A DNA stretch of 63,791 bases from Clostridiaceae bacterium (GCA_029256485.1 JAQSXU010000008.1:1-63791); one strand, 5' to 3'. Shown: positions 1-9,037, counted from the stretch's first letter. Numbers and translations are program-made. Notes: generated from the sequence alone by a model not told the origin.

Positions 1-23
1 ATAAAAAAACTTTAAAAAGTTGT

Positions 24-36
24 GAACCGTCCCCAT
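24..36 (-). repeat. REP-like motif copy 1
   Basis: Read on the minus strand this is GGGGACGGTTCAC. It overlaps the last codons or stop of the adjacent GNAT gene. It is one of nine near-identical 12-13 nt copies found only in the first 19.6 kb of the window; the tail ACAACTTTT is shared with the copy at 12466. Confidence 0.6.
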
Positions 37-534
37 TCATTTTAGTATCTTTTCATAGCTGTAAAAGGGAAGAGCCTTTCCTTTAAAATTCATTTCACCA
101 ACGAAATTATAACCGCATTTTTTAAAAAGACACTGCATTTTTGTATTTAATGAAAAGGTATCTGTTTTTAAATGAGGAATATGATTCTCAAGTGCTAATT
201 TATCTGCGAAATTCATTAGCTCCATTCCAATTCCTTTCCTTCTTAAATGTATATCTACAGCCATTCTATGTATAACCATTGATTCACTATTTTCCTGCCA
301 ATTTAATCCTTGGTACTCAATTGGTTCATCCATGTTAATGCAAGCCAAGCCAACAACTTGCCCATCTTTCACTGACACATATAATTGCTGGCTTTCTATA
401 TCATTTTTAAAATCTTTTTCCTGGGGATAATTTTCATCCCATTGATTATTATTATAAGAGTGCATTTCTATAATAGTCTCTTTAATAATGGCCATAATAG
501 TATGCAAATCATTGATAGTAGCTTTTCTGATCAT
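37..534 (-). CDS. GNAT family N-acetyltransferase
   Basis: The 165-residue product has the size and pattern of a single-domain GNAT acetyltransferase, which moves an acetyl group from acetyl-CoA to an amine. The acetyl-CoA pyrophosphate-binding motif is visible as RRKGIG at residues 98-103, after the strand HRMAVD, and the C-terminal half has the usual LFKKCGY segment. The ATG start is preceded by an AAGGAGG ribosome site 9 nt upstream. The substrate cannot be read from the sequence. A second GNAT of similar length at 9172-9648 shares an NQW motif near its N-terminus, so the two could be distant paralogues. It is transcribed the same way as the HD-GYP gene at 561-1775, about 27 nt downstream of it, and may share its transcript. 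Confidence 0.85.
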   Translation of the reverse strand: MIRKATINDLHTIMAIIKETIIEMHSYNNNQWDENYPQEKDFKNDIESQQLYVSVKDGQVVGLACINMDEPIEYQGLNWQENSESMVIHRMAVDIHLRRKGIGMELMNFADKLALENHIPHLKTDTFSLNTKMQCLFKKCGYNFVGEMNFKGKALPFYSYEKILK

Positions 535-560
535 TACGGCAAATCCTCCTTAAATTTAAT

Positions 561-1775
561 TTAGGAATGTTTTAATGCTATATCTATATCCCTAGTTATA
601 ACTTCGTCAATAAAACCACCTGAGCTCATACTATAAAGTATATCCATTGCTTCTTTATGGGTAAGAGCTTTTCTGTATGGACGTTCTTCTGTAAGGGCTT
701 CATATATATCAAGGCAGCCCATCAATCGAGAATTAAAATCCAGGTCCTTTGCAGTAAGTCCATAAGGATAGCCCTTCCCATTTAACTTTTCATGATGATT
801 TGCGGCCCAATTTGTTATTTCTTCAAATCCCTTAATTTGCTCAAGGACAATCCTTGTATAGTAAGGATGTTTTTTTACTATTTGAAATTCACTGTCACTC
901 AGTTTGTTTGGACTATCCAAAATACTATTTGGAACTGCAAGTTTACCAATGTCGTGAAGATCTGCAGCTATAATAAGCTTCATTTTTTCATCAGGCTTAT
1001 ATTTATAAAAATCCGACATGACACCTGCTTTTATTGATAAATCCCTGGAATGACGTCTGGTATATTTTGACTTTGAATCAATTATTTCAGATAGAACTTC
1101 CGTTATTTCATGTATTTGCTCTAGTGTTAAATCCAAAGTATTATCAGGCAGGTTTTCCCTTAATATAGTCGTAATACACGGATCCTTCAGCTCCATCCAA
1201 AAATTATTGTGCTCAGTAACCCTTAAAAAGGCATCTATTATTTTTGAAGAGAAGTCTTTCTCTCTTTCTGATTTTGCAAAAGCTAAAATATCTCTTTGCA
1301 TATTTAACTGGTTATTTTTAATATCAAATTTGTTTTCAATTCTGTCGGCAAATGATATGATTTGTGACATTAAAGGAATTTCATTTTCACTCAATTTAAA
1401 AAATCCTGTACCATTATACTTTTCATGATGATATTTTATTACGTTAGTAACATTTGTATTAAAAGGATACGCTATGATGTTCTTTTCTCCTATAATGCAA
1501 TGCCATTTCTTTTTTTCAAATATATCTATGTTTCGAAAATCCAAATCAGACAGATTGTCACCGAGACCTCTGTAACTTACTCCATTATCATGTAAAATTG
1601 CAAGAGCAGAAATATCCTTTAGTTCATCCTCACTCATGTGCAATTGTTCTGCAATTTTTAGACTTACGTAAGCAGTTCTTTTGCCATGATTTGATGTTAT
1701 ACCAAAAATGTCCATTTCAACAAAATCTAATGCAAAGGAAACTGACATTAAAAATTCATTTAAATTAAATAACAT
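561..1775 (-). CDS. Tandem HD-GYP phosphohydrolase, probable cyclic-dinucleotide phosphodiesterase
   Basis: The protein contains two HD-type domains. The C-terminal one is a canonical HD-GYP domain, with DLHDIGKLAVPN and HHEKLNGKGYP around residues 275-345. The family hydrolyses cyclic di-GMP, or in some members cGAMP, using a bimetal centre. The N-terminal half (roughly residues 20-200) repeats the fold with ILHDNG and HHEKYNGTGFF, where the GYP triad is degenerate. There is no receiver, GAF, PAS or membrane segment, so the sensory input is unknown. I chose the ATG at 1775 because GGAGGG lies just before it; a TTG four codons upstream overlaps that ribosome site. Function in signalling is inferred from family, and catalytic activity of the first domain is doubtful. 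Confidence 0.82.
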   Translation of the reverse strand: MLFNLNEFLMSVSFALDFVEMDIFGITSNHGKRTAYVSLKIAEQLHMSEDELKDISALAILHDNGVSYRGLGDNLSDLDFRNIDIFEKKKWHCIIGEKNIIAYPFNTNVTNVIKYHHEKYNGTGFFKLSENEIPLMSQIISFADRIENKFDIKNNQLNMQRDILAFAKSEREKDFSSKIIDAFLRVTEHNNFWMELKDPCITTILRENLPDNTLDLTLEQIHEITEVLSEIIDSKSKYTRRHSRDLSIKAGVMSDFYKYKPDEKMKLIIAADLHDIGKLAVPNSILDSPNKLSDSEFQIVKKHPYYTRIVLEQIKGFEEITNWAANHHEKLNGKGYPYGLTAKDLDFNSRLMGCLDIYEALTEERPYRKALTHKEAMDILYSMSSGGFIDEVITRDIDIALKHS

Positions 1776-1917
1776 TTTTCCCTCCAACGCTAATCAAATG
1801 ATAAAATATTTATACTATATTTTATCATTAATACTTAGTTGATAACTATTTTCAATAATAATTTTATGGTATTACACATGAATAGTCAACGAAATTAATA
1901 AATAATTAATAAAAGTG

Positions 1918-1946
1918 TTGACATATTAGCATGTTTTTGATAATAT
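1918..1946 (+). promoter_or_regulatory. Sigma-A promoter of the metNIQ operon
   Basis: A perfect TTGACA -35 at 1918-1923 and TAATAT -10 at 1941-1946 are separated by 17 nt. Transcription would start near 1953, about 20 nt before the SAM aptamer. Confidence 0.8.
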
Positions 1947-1972
1947 ATTTTCTAAAGTTAATATTTTTTCAA

Positions 1973-2118
1973 CTTATCAAGAGTGGTGGAGGGACTGGCC
2001 CTATGAAACCCAGCAACCGATACAATTTTGTATAGCGGTGCTAAATCCAGCAGCGAAGGCTGAAAGATGAGGAACCAATTGCGTTTTAACCCGAGGTTTC
2101 CTCGGGTTTTATTTTTTT
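1973..2118 (+). promoter_or_regulatory. SAM-I riboswitch (S box) with terminator
   Basis: The aptamer at about 1973-2073 carries the S-box signatures: CTTATCAAGAG, GGAGGGACTGGCCC, ATGAAACCCAGCAACC, GGTGCTAAATCCAGCA and TGAAAGATGAGG. It is followed by an intrinsic terminator with arms AACCCGAGG (2088-2096) and CCTCGGGTT (2100-2108), loop TTT and a long T run. By the established mechanism, SAM binding frees the terminator and stops transcription of the methionine importer downstream. Confidence 0.97.
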
Positions 2119-2162
2119 TAGTATAACATTTATATTTCATCATTTTATAAGGGGGAAAAGGT

Positions 2163-3128
2163 TTGATCAGTATAACAAATGTAGATAAGTTTTTTTCAAC
2201 AGAACATATTTTAAAATCTATAAACCTTGAGATAAAACAGGGGGAAATCTTTGGATTAGTTGGACATAGTGGTGCAGGTAAATCCACTTTATTAAGATGT
2301 ATAAATGGTCTTGAAAGCTATGACAACGGAAGTGTTGTAGTTATGGGAAAGGAGGTTAAAACCCTTAAAAATAGGGAACTTAGAGAGTTTAGAAAAGATC
2401 TGGGCATGATTTTTCAACATTTCAGCCTTTTGGAGAGAAAAAATGTATATGATAACATTGCCCTTCCTTTGCAGGTATGGGGATATGATAAAAAACAAAT
2501 AAAAGAAATAGTAGAAAGACTTTTAAAAATAGTGCATTTAGAGGATAAAATTTATTCAAAGCCAAAAGAATTAAGTGGTGGACAAAAGCAAAGGGTAGCC
2601 ATTGCTAGGGCTTTGGCATTGGAACCTAAGGTACTGCTTTGTGATGAAGCAACCTCAGCGTTAGATCCTAATACCACAAAGTCAATTTTATCGCTTTTAA
2701 GAGAAATTAATGAAACCTTGGGAATTACCATAGTAATTGTAACCCACCAAATGGAAGTAGTAAGAGAAGTCTGCAGCAGGGTGGCTATTTTGGATGCTGG
2801 GGTTGTTGTTGCTCAAGGTGAAGTGAATGAGTTGTTTTTAAAGCAGCCAAAGGCTCTGAGAAACTTAATTTCAGAGGAGGAAATACTTCCATCAGAAGGT
2901 ACCAATATAAAAATATATTTTCCAAAGGAAATATCAGAACAAAGTATTATAACTTCCATGGCAAGAGAGTTAAATATAGACTTCTCCATAGTATGGGGTA
3001 AACTGGAAAGATTCAGAGATGACGTGCTTGGAAGTCTTGTAATAAATATTGAAGATAGCCAGTACAAAGCGGTGTCTGATTATCTAAATAAGAAGAAGGT
3101 TTGGTGGGAGGTAATAAAAAATGATTAG
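2163..3128 (+). CDS. metN: Methionine ABC importer, ATP-binding protein MetN
   Basis: MetN is the nucleotide-binding subunit of the MetNIQ D/L-methionine importer at the inner face of the membrane. Visible motifs are Walker A GHSGAGKST near residue 34, Q-loop FQHFSLL, signature LSGGQKQR, Walker B VLLCDEATSALD, and the C-terminal NIL domain (about residues 245-320) which in this family binds methionine and inhibits transport. The start is TTG at 2163, placed by the GGGGG ribosome site. The 321-residue length is normal. It is the first gene after a SAM-I riboswitch and overlaps metI by 8 nt, so the assignment to methionine is well supported. Confidence 0.95.
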   Translation: MISITNVDKFFSTEHILKSINLEIKQGEIFGLVGHSGAGKSTLLRCINGLESYDNGSVVVMGKEVKTLKNRELREFRKDLGMIFQHFSLLERKNVYDNIALPLQVWGYDKKQIKEIVERLLKIVHLEDKIYSKPKELSGGQKQRVAIARALALEPKVLLCDEATSALDPNTTKSILSLLREINETLGITIVIVTHQMEVVREVCSRVAILDAGVVVAQGEVNELFLKQPKALRNLISEEEILPSEGTNIKIYFPKEISEQSIITSMARELNIDFSIVWGKLERFRDDVLGSLVINIEDSQYKAVSDYLNKKKVWWEVIKND

Positions 3129-3777
3129 TTTTGCAGAAGCTTGGAACAAATATTTATTACAGGGAATAATTGATACCATTTATATGGTAGGATGGTCCAC
3201 CTTCTTTGCTGTAATAATTGGATTTATACTGGCAATTATACTCATACTAACTGACAAAAATGGACTTAGACCCAACAAAGTAGTTTACAGAGTCTTAGAT
3301 ATCATAGTGAATATTTTTAGATCATTTCCATTTATTATATTGATTCTTGCCATAATGCCAGTTACAAGGCTTATTGTGGGAAAAAGCATAGGAAATACTG
3401 CAGCTATAGTGCCGTTAACTGTAGGAGCAGCACCATTTGTTGCAAGAGTAATAGAGAGTTCGCTAAAAGAAGTAGACAAAGGGATAATTGAAGCTGCAAA
3501 GTCATTTGGTGCCAGTGATATGCAGATAATTTTCAAAGTTATGATAAAAGAAGCGGTACCATCTATTATTAGGGGAATAACTTTATCATTAATATCAATA
3601 ATTGGATATACAGCTATGGCAGGGGCACTTGGAGCTCAAGGCCTTGGATATGTAGCTATATCAATTGGATATCAAAGATTTAATGATGAAATGATACTTT
3701 ATACAGTAATTATTTTAATTATTTTAGTTGAGTTAATTCAGGTTTTTGGGGACTGGATGTACAAAAAACTAAAATAG
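3121..3777 (+). CDS. metI: Methionine ABC importer, permease MetI
   Basis: The 218-residue integral membrane permease has about five transmembrane helices and the cytoplasmic EAA loop, seen as EAAKSFGASDMQIIFKV, which docks onto MetN. Length and pattern fit MetI. The ATG overlaps the end of metN by 8 nt, suggesting translational coupling, and metQ follows 49 nt later. Nothing is missing or unusual. Confidence 0.95.
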   Translation: MISFAEAWNKYLLQGIIDTIYMVGWSTFFAVIIGFILAIILILTDKNGLRPNKVVYRVLDIIVNIFRSFPFIILILAIMPVTRLIVGKSIGNTAAIVPLTVGAAPFVARVIESSLKEVDKGIIEAAKSFGASDMQIIFKVMIKEAVPSIIRGITLSLISIIGYTAMAGALGAQGLGYVAISIGYQRFNDEMILYTVIILIILVELIQVFGDWMYKKLK

Positions 3778-3826
3778 AAGTAATAATAAATTTAAAAAAA
3801 TAAATGATTTAGGGAGGCTATTAATT

Positions 3827-4621
3827 ATGAAAAAATTAGCAACACTTTTAACAACATTATTAGTTGGGTCAGCACTGTTAACTGGATGTGGTAATTCATC
3901 AAAAAACAGTAAGACAATTACCATAGGAGCCACATCAAATCCTCATGCAATAATATTAGAGCAGGTTAAGCCTATCTTAGCAAAAGAGGGATATACATTA
4001 GATATTAAAGAATTTGATGATTATGCCCTATTAAATCCTGCATTGGATAAGGGTGATATAGATGCTAACTTCTTTCAGCATGTTCCATACCTTCAAGAGT
4101 ACAATAAGAGCAAGGGTACTGATCTTGTAGCTGTACAAAAGGTTCATATAGAGCCAATGGGAGTATACTCAAAAAAGATTAAGAGTATAAAGGATGTTCC
4201 AAATGGAGCAGAAATAACAATTCCTGCAGATCCTTCAAATGGTTCAAGAGCTTTGAAATTACTTGCTAAAGCAGGGCTTTTCACAGTACCAGATAAAGAA
4301 GTTTTGGCAGTAGGGGATATAAAGGATAATCCTAAAAAATTAAAAATTACTGAAGTAGATGCAAAACAACTTCCTAATACTCTGCAAGATGTTACACTAT
4401 CAGTAATAAACTCTAACTATGCACTTGAAGCAAAACTAAACCCAGTAAAAGATTCATTATTTATTGAAGATTCTAACTCACCTTATGCTAATGTTATAGT
4501 TGTAAAAAAAGGTCATGAAAATGATGAAAAAATAAAGGCATTAAATAAAGCAATAACTTCTCCAGAAATTAAAAAGTTTATTGAAGATAAATTTGGAGGT
4601 GCTGTAGTTCCAGCATTCTAA
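3827..4621 (+). CDS. metQ: Methionine-binding lipoprotein MetQ
   Basis: This 264-residue NlpA/MetQ-family lipoprotein captures methionine outside the cell and delivers it to MetI. The N-terminus is a lipoprotein signal peptide ending in LLTGC, with Cys21 as the diacylated residue; lgt for this modification lies at 17895-18650. The mature part shows the family segments NPHAIILEQVKP, DANFFQHVPYL and DPSNGSRALKLL. It closes the riboswitch-controlled metNIQ operon and is preceded by GGGAGG. Confidence 0.95.
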   Translation: MKKLATLLTTLLVGSALLTGCGNSSKNSKTITIGATSNPHAIILEQVKPILAKEGYTLDIKEFDDYALLNPALDKGDIDANFFQHVPYLQEYNKSKGTDLVAVQKVHIEPMGVYSKKIKSIKDVPNGAEITIPADPSNGSRALKLLAKAGLFTVPDKEVLAVGDIKDNPKKLKITEVDAKQLPNTLQDVTLSVINSNYALEAKLNPVKDSLFIEDSNSPYANVIVVKKGHENDEKIKALNKAITSPEIKKFIEDKFGGAVVPAF

Positions 4622-4627
4622 TCTAAT

Positions 4628-4640
4628 GGGGACGGTTCAC
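4628..4640 (+). repeat. REP-like motif copy 2
   Basis: GGGGACGGTTCAC begins 6 nt after the metQ stop codon and precedes the shared terminator. Confidence 0.6.
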
Positions 4641-4660
4641 AAGAAATAATAATCTAAAAA

Positions 4661-4707
4661 ATATCCACACCACTGAATAAAATAAATTCAGCGGTGTGGA
4701 TATTTTT
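4661..4707. terminator. Bidirectional terminator between metQ and the glycyl radical enzyme gene
   Basis: Arms ATATCCACACC (4661-4671) and GGTGTGGATAT (4693-4703), extended by an inner CTGAA/TTCAG pairing, are flanked by A and T runs on both sides. They serve the convergent met operon and the glycyl radical enzyme gene, whose stop codon overlaps the T run. Confidence 0.85.
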
Positions 4708-7111
4708 ACATGTTCTGTTCAGTTCTGCTTATGATATCCTCCTGAGTAGTAAGATCTAATGTTATAAATTGAGCACAATAGCCTGCAACTCTTACAATTA
4801 AATCTCTATATTTTTCGGGATCTTTTTGAGCGGCTTTGAGTGTCTCTGCAGATACTATATTAAATTGCACATGCCATCCTTTCAAAGATATAAAAGACTT
4901 CATTAAATATATAAATTTTTCAAAGCCAACCTCATTATCTATGATATCAGGAGAAAATTTTATATTTAAAAGCTGACCGCCAGTCATTAGAATATTAGGC
5001 AGCTTAGTTACGGATTTAAATACGGAAGTAGGACCATTAACATCTGTTCCTTGGGCTGGGGAAGCACCTTCAGCAGCTGGAGTCCATGCTTTTCTGCCGT
5101 CAGGTGTAGCACATGTAACACATCCCATAGGTACATTTGAAGATATTCCTGAAGTAGAAAGCCCATATATGCCCCCAATAGGACCTTTGTCATACCTTGT
5201 ATTTTTATATTTTTTGATTTCGTTTATATAGGTTTCATATACCTGCACTGCAATTTTATCTACATAATCTATGTCGTTTCCGTACTTAGGAACGGATAAC
5301 ATTTGTTTTTTCATTTTTTCATTACTTAATCCTTTAAAATTACTTTCCAAAGCATTTAATACATCTTCAGAGGTTAATAAATTATCTTCATAAATAAGCT
5401 TTTTCAATGCTGCAAATGAATTAGCTGTGTTTGCAAGTCCAACTTGAAGACCGGAAACTATATCATATACTGCACCACCTTCTTTAACCGTCTTACATCT
5501 TTCAATGCAGTTATCTATAAGGGAGGAACAAAATATATCTGGGAATTCCAGAAGGCAGGTATCTGCAACCTTATCCATGGCCACTGATAATTTTGTATAA
5601 TAGGCAATATTTTTTCCCCAGGCTTTCCAAAGGCCATCATAGGTTTTAAAATCTTTAAGACTTCCATTTCCGCTTAGCAATGTGTGACCAGTTCTTTTAT
5701 CATAGCCGTCAAATATGGTGAGTTCAAATGCTTTTATAAAATTAAGGAATGTCATCCCAGTGCATCTGTATCCCCATTTACCAGGCACTGCTACTTCCAC
5801 ACACCCAACCATTGTATAGTTATAAGCATCTTTAAAATCCACACCCTTGTTTAAAAGAGCCGGTATTATTATTTCATCGTTGTGAAAGGCAGGCATTCCG
5901 AAGCCGGTTGCTATAACATTTGAGCACTCACGCAAAAATCTTTCAGAAGTATTAGAGTGAATTCTTGCGGACAGGTTAGGCTGGGTAAGTTTCGCTTCTC
6001 CAACACTTTCAAGGATTAAAAAACTCAAATCATTTACAGCATCAGTACCGTCAAAATTTGATCCTCCTATAGTTACATTTTGATAGGTGGGATATCCTGC
6101 ACCATAACCGGAGTGAGATGTAGATCTGATTTTTATTATGGAGAAAAGCTTAATCCACAGGCACTGAAGCAGCTCTTTAGCAAAATCTCTATCTATAATT
6201 TTAGAATCAATGTCTTTTTTATAATATTTATAAAGGTATTGGTCGGCTCTGCCCAAAGATGCAGAATGTCCATTACTTTCAATCTGTATTACTACATGGA
6301 TAAACCATACTGCCTGTACTGCCTCATAAAAACTCTCAGGAGCTCTTCTGGGAACTTTTTTGCATATGCTGCTTATATTTAATAATTCTTTTTTTCTAAC
6401 ATTATCTTTTTCTGCTTGGGCAAGTTTATATGCTAATTTTGAGTATCTTTCAGCAAAGGCTATAACACTTTTATTAATAATTATTACTGACTTTAGAAAT
6501 GCAATTTTTCTTAAAGCATCATTTTCGCTTATATCAATTAAATTTAATCTATCCTCTGCTTCTTTGATTATTCCATCTAAGCCCATATTCAATGCCTTCT
6601 CAAAGTTTGGCACAATATGCCCATCCCCTGAAGTCATGTTGCCTTCCCCATGAATTACATCTACTTCGGAAGCTTCTTTTAGTTCCTCGGGCATAATGGC
6701 AAAACATTTATCCTTCAAAGTTTTTCCCTTCCAGTACTGAGTTATTTCCATTAATTCATCAATATGATTTTCTGGGAGATAGAAGTTATCACCCTGTCTT
6801 TTGTTAAAATTGCCATTTTCTCTAAGCTCAGTTTCCATCCAGTCCACTGCATATTCAGGAAATACAGGTGCAGTTCTTTCATCTGAAGCCTGGTTACCAA
6901 CTATTAGTTCTCCCGGTTTTATATATATGCTCATATTTCTCAATATTTTATCAACGGCTTTTGCTCTTTTAATATAAATTGGATCAGATTCGTTTTCCTT
7001 GTATGATTCTGTAATATATTTAGCTCTTTCTATGCATACAGAAGGAGTTTTAGATAACACAGATTCTCTTAATTTTTTTATTCTTTCATTTTTAATTTCA
7101 TAAGTTTTCAT
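4706..7111 (-). CDS. Glycyl radical enzyme of the PflD/YbiW type
   Basis: The roughly 800-residue protein is a glycyl radical enzyme. The thiyl-radical cysteine sits in MVGCVEVAVPGK (about residue 437) and the radical glycine in RVAGYCAQF (about residue 777). The Glu after GCV is typical of the dehydratase/lyase branch rather than of pyruvate formate-lyase, and the segment KWGYRCTGM resembles the PflD/YbiW subgroup as I remember it. YbiW-type enzymes have been reported to act on 1,5-anhydroglucitol-6-phosphate, but no fructose-6-phosphate aldolase gene lies nearby, so the substrate is open. I placed the start at 7111, 14 nt after the activase stop, because GGGGG precedes it; an ATG at 7135 would overlap the activase. 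Divergent DeoR control is likely. Confidence 0.85.
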   Translation of the reverse strand: MKTYEIKNERIKKLRESVLSKTPSVCIERAKYITESYKENESDPIYIKRAKAVDKILRNMSIYIKPGELIVGNQASDERTAPVFPEYAVDWMETELRENGNFNKRQGDNFYLPENHIDELMEITQYWKGKTLKDKCFAIMPEELKEASEVDVIHGEGNMTSGDGHIVPNFEKALNMGLDGIIKEAEDRLNLIDISENDALRKIAFLKSVIIINKSVIAFAERYSKLAYKLAQAEKDNVRKKELLNISSICKKVPRRAPESFYEAVQAVWFIHVVIQIESNGHSASLGRADQYLYKYYKKDIDSKIIDRDFAKELLQCLWIKLFSIIKIRSTSHSGYGAGYPTYQNVTIGGSNFDGTDAVNDLSFLILESVGEAKLTQPNLSARIHSNTSERFLRECSNVIATGFGMPAFHNDEIIIPALLNKGVDFKDAYNYTMVGCVEVAVPGKWGYRCTGMTFLNFIKAFELTIFDGYDKRTGHTLLSGNGSLKDFKTYDGLWKAWGKNIAYYTKLSVAMDKVADTCLLEFPDIFCSSLIDNCIERCKTVKEGGAVYDIVSGLQVGLANTANSFAALKKLIYEDNLLTSEDVLNALESNFKGLSNEKMKKQMLSVPKYGNDIDYVDKIAVQVYETYINEIKKYKNTRYDKGPIGGIYGLSTSGISSNVPMGCVTCATPDGRKAWTPAAEGASPAQGTDVNGPTSVFKSVTKLPNILMTGGQLLNIKFSPDIIDNEVGFEKFIYLMKSFISLKGWHVQFNIVSAETLKAAQKDPEKYRDLIVRVAGYCAQFITLDLTTQEDIISRTEQNM

Positions 7112-7124
7112 TTTATTACCCCCA

Positions 7125-8027
7125 TTAACCACCAATTACGCATTTTAATCCATTGGCTTCAATTATATTTTTAATATTGTTTATATAATTATCATTTTGT
7201 TTTTTTAAATCTCTAAGAGCATAATCCTTTTGAAGCTGTCTGTATTTATCAATACCTAGGGAATGATAAGGCAGAATGTGGATTTCCCTTATACCGTTAC
7301 TTTTAGCTAAATTTATTGTGTTTTTGATATTTTCTATATCATCATTTAAACCAGGTATTAGCGGTACTCTTATAATTATGTTCTTAGCTATGCTGCTTAG
7401 ACTCTTTAAATTATTGATTATCTGCTTATTATCAACCCCAGTAAGTTGTTTATGAATAGAAGGGTCAATATGTTTTATGTCATACAAAAATAAGTCAGTA
7501 TATTCACAGAAATCTTTAAGAATTTCAATGTCACCAAAACCAGTGGTCTCTATGGCTGTACTTATATAGCTATCTTTGCATTTCTTTAGTAGTTCAATAG
7601 CAAATTTATGATTCATTAAAACCTCTCCGCCAGATAGAGTTACTCCTCCATTAGATTTAGAATAAAAAACAGCATCTTTTTCTATTTCTAAAAAAACCTC
7701 ATCGACAGTCATTTCACTGCCGGCTAATTTTACAGCACCCATAGCACAGTTTTCTACACATTTATTACATTTAATGCACTTTTCTCTAGCAATTTTTAAA
7801 GTGGCGTTATCTATTTCCAATGCTCCCTCATTACAGGATTTTACACACCTTCCGCACAAAATGCATTTGCTTTTATTGTAGAATAGTTCATTAACTCTAT
7901 TTTGAGTTTCTGGATTACTGCACCATAGGCATCTTAACGGACAACCCTTGAAAAAAACCACAGTCCTTATGCCAGGGCCATCATGTATAGCGTAGTGTTC
8001 TATTTGGCAAATAATTGCTTTCTCCAT
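7125..8027 (-). CDS. Glycyl radical enzyme activating enzyme (radical SAM)
   Basis: This radical SAM activase abstracts hydrogen from the active-site glycine of its partner enzyme. The radical SAM cluster cysteines are C29, C33 and C36 in GCPLRCLWC. An inserted ferredoxin-like region carries two four-cysteine sets, CILCGRCVKSC and CIKCNKCVENC (about residues 56-95), as in activases of the dehydratase-type glycyl radical enzymes and unlike the short PflA. The SAM-binding segments NGGVTLSGGEVLMN and DIKHID are present. It is the first gene of the operon, 14 nt ahead of the enzyme gene, with a GGGGG ribosome site. Length of 300 residues is normal. Confidence 0.93.
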   Translation of the reverse strand: MEKAIICQIEHYAIHDGPGIRTVVFFKGCPLRCLWCSNPETQNRVNELFYNKSKCILCGRCVKSCNEGALEIDNATLKIAREKCIKCNKCVENCAMGAVKLAGSEMTVDEVFLEIEKDAVFYSKSNGGVTLSGGEVLMNHKFAIELLKKCKDSYISTAIETTGFGDIEILKDFCEYTDLFLYDIKHIDPSIHKQLTGVDNKQIINNLKSLSSIAKNIIIRVPLIPGLNDDIENIKNTINLAKSNGIREIHILPYHSLGIDKYRQLQKDYALRDLKKQNDNYINNIKNIIEANGLKCVIGG

Positions 8028-8050
8028 TTTATCCCCCTATATCTAATACA

Positions 8051-8085
8051 TTGAGAATTTATTATCGTTTGTTATTATTTATTAT
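8051..8085. promoter_or_regulatory. Possible operator in the divergent DeoR/glycyl radical enzyme region
   Basis: AT-rich ATTATT repeats surround CGTTTGTTATTA just downstream of the predicted minus-strand start site. A related ATTTATTATCAATTATT stretch lies at about 8229-8245 ahead of the DeoR gene. Repeated sites of this kind are expected for a DeoR-family repressor, but the low complexity makes this weak. Confidence 0.25.
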
Positions 8086-8096
8086 TGATTAATTCT

Positions 8097-8125
8097 ATTT
8101 TAGATACTAATTATCTCTTTGTCAA
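8097..8125 (-). promoter_or_regulatory. Promoter of the activase-glycyl radical enzyme operon
   Basis: On the minus strand TTGACA (8120-8125) and TAAAAT (8097-8102) are spaced by 17 nt, about 70 nt ahead of the activase start. Confidence 0.7.
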
Positions 8126-8275
8126 CACCTTAAAAATTTAATAATTTATTTATAATGTATTGGAATATAACGATTTAGACAATTATGATATAAGATGTTT
8201 GTATTTTTTAAAATAATCAACTATAATAATATTTATTATCAATTATTATTATATTAGGAAAAGGATTGATGAGTT

Positions 8276-9037
8276 ATGTTTATGGAAGAAAGACTTAATG
8301 AAATTTTATATATTTTAAAAACAGAGGGAAAGATACTGGTTAAAGATTTAAGCTCTAAATTTAATGTGTCCGAAGGTATGATAAGAAAGGACTTACAAAG
8401 GCTTGAAATGGAAGGAAAGATAAAAAGAACTTATGGCGGGGCCATTCTAGAGAGAAAAATAGTTCATAATGAGAACATATCCTCTAGAATGATAAAGGAT
8501 CTAGATCATAAAAAGAAAATAGCTGAAAAAGCATTTAGCATTATTGAAGATGGTGACTTAGTTTTTCTTGATATTTCAAGTACAAATTATGTGATTGGAG
8601 AAGCTATTGCTGCAAGTAATAGGAAAGTTAATATTATAACAAATATGAATATAATTCCTTCGCTTTTTGTTGAGAATTCCTCAGTTAATGTGATATGTAT
8701 AGGAGGTGCGTACAGCAAAAGATTAGGGGGAGTTATTGGAGCAGCTGCAATTGAAAGTATATCTAAGTATAAAGCAGATAAGGCTTTTATTGGAACAGGG
8801 GGATTGAATTTAGAAGATGATTTTATTAGTAATTTTAACTTAGAAGAGGCAAATACAAAAAGGGCTGTAATAAAAGCATCAAAAAGAGTTTATTTAGCAA
8901 TGGAGAATGAAAAATTTTACATTGATGGTTCATATAAATTTGCCTCTTTGCAGGATATTCATGGGATAATTACAGAAAAACAGCCTGATAATAAGATTAT
9001 AGATGTTTTGCGCAATAATAAAATTGAAATTATTTAA
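8276..9037 (+). CDS. DeoR-family transcriptional regulator
   Basis: The 253-residue protein has an N-terminal winged helix-turn-helix with the DeoR signature VSEGMIRKDLQRLE and KRTYGGA (about residues 22-58), followed by a DeoR-type sugar-phosphate-sensing domain with DISSTNYVIGEAI, NMNIIPSLF and KAFIGTGGL. Members repress sugar or polyol genes and release DNA on binding a phosphorylated sugar. It is divergent from the glycyl radical enzyme operon, which is the obvious target and hints that the enzyme's substrate route involves a sugar phosphate. The start at 8276 has an AAGGA ribosome site; an ATG two codons later is a less well spaced alternative. Confidence 0.92.
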   Translation: MFMEERLNEILYILKTEGKILVKDLSSKFNVSEGMIRKDLQRLEMEGKIKRTYGGAILERKIVHNENISSRMIKDLDHKKKIAEKAFSIIEDGDLVFLDISSTNYVIGEAIAASNRKVNIITNMNIIPSLFVENSSVNVICIGGAYSKRLGGVIGAAAIESISKYKADKAFIGTGGLNLEDDFISNFNLEEANTKRAVIKASKRVYLAMENEKFYIDGSYKFASLQDIHGIITEKQPDNKIIDVLRNNKIEII

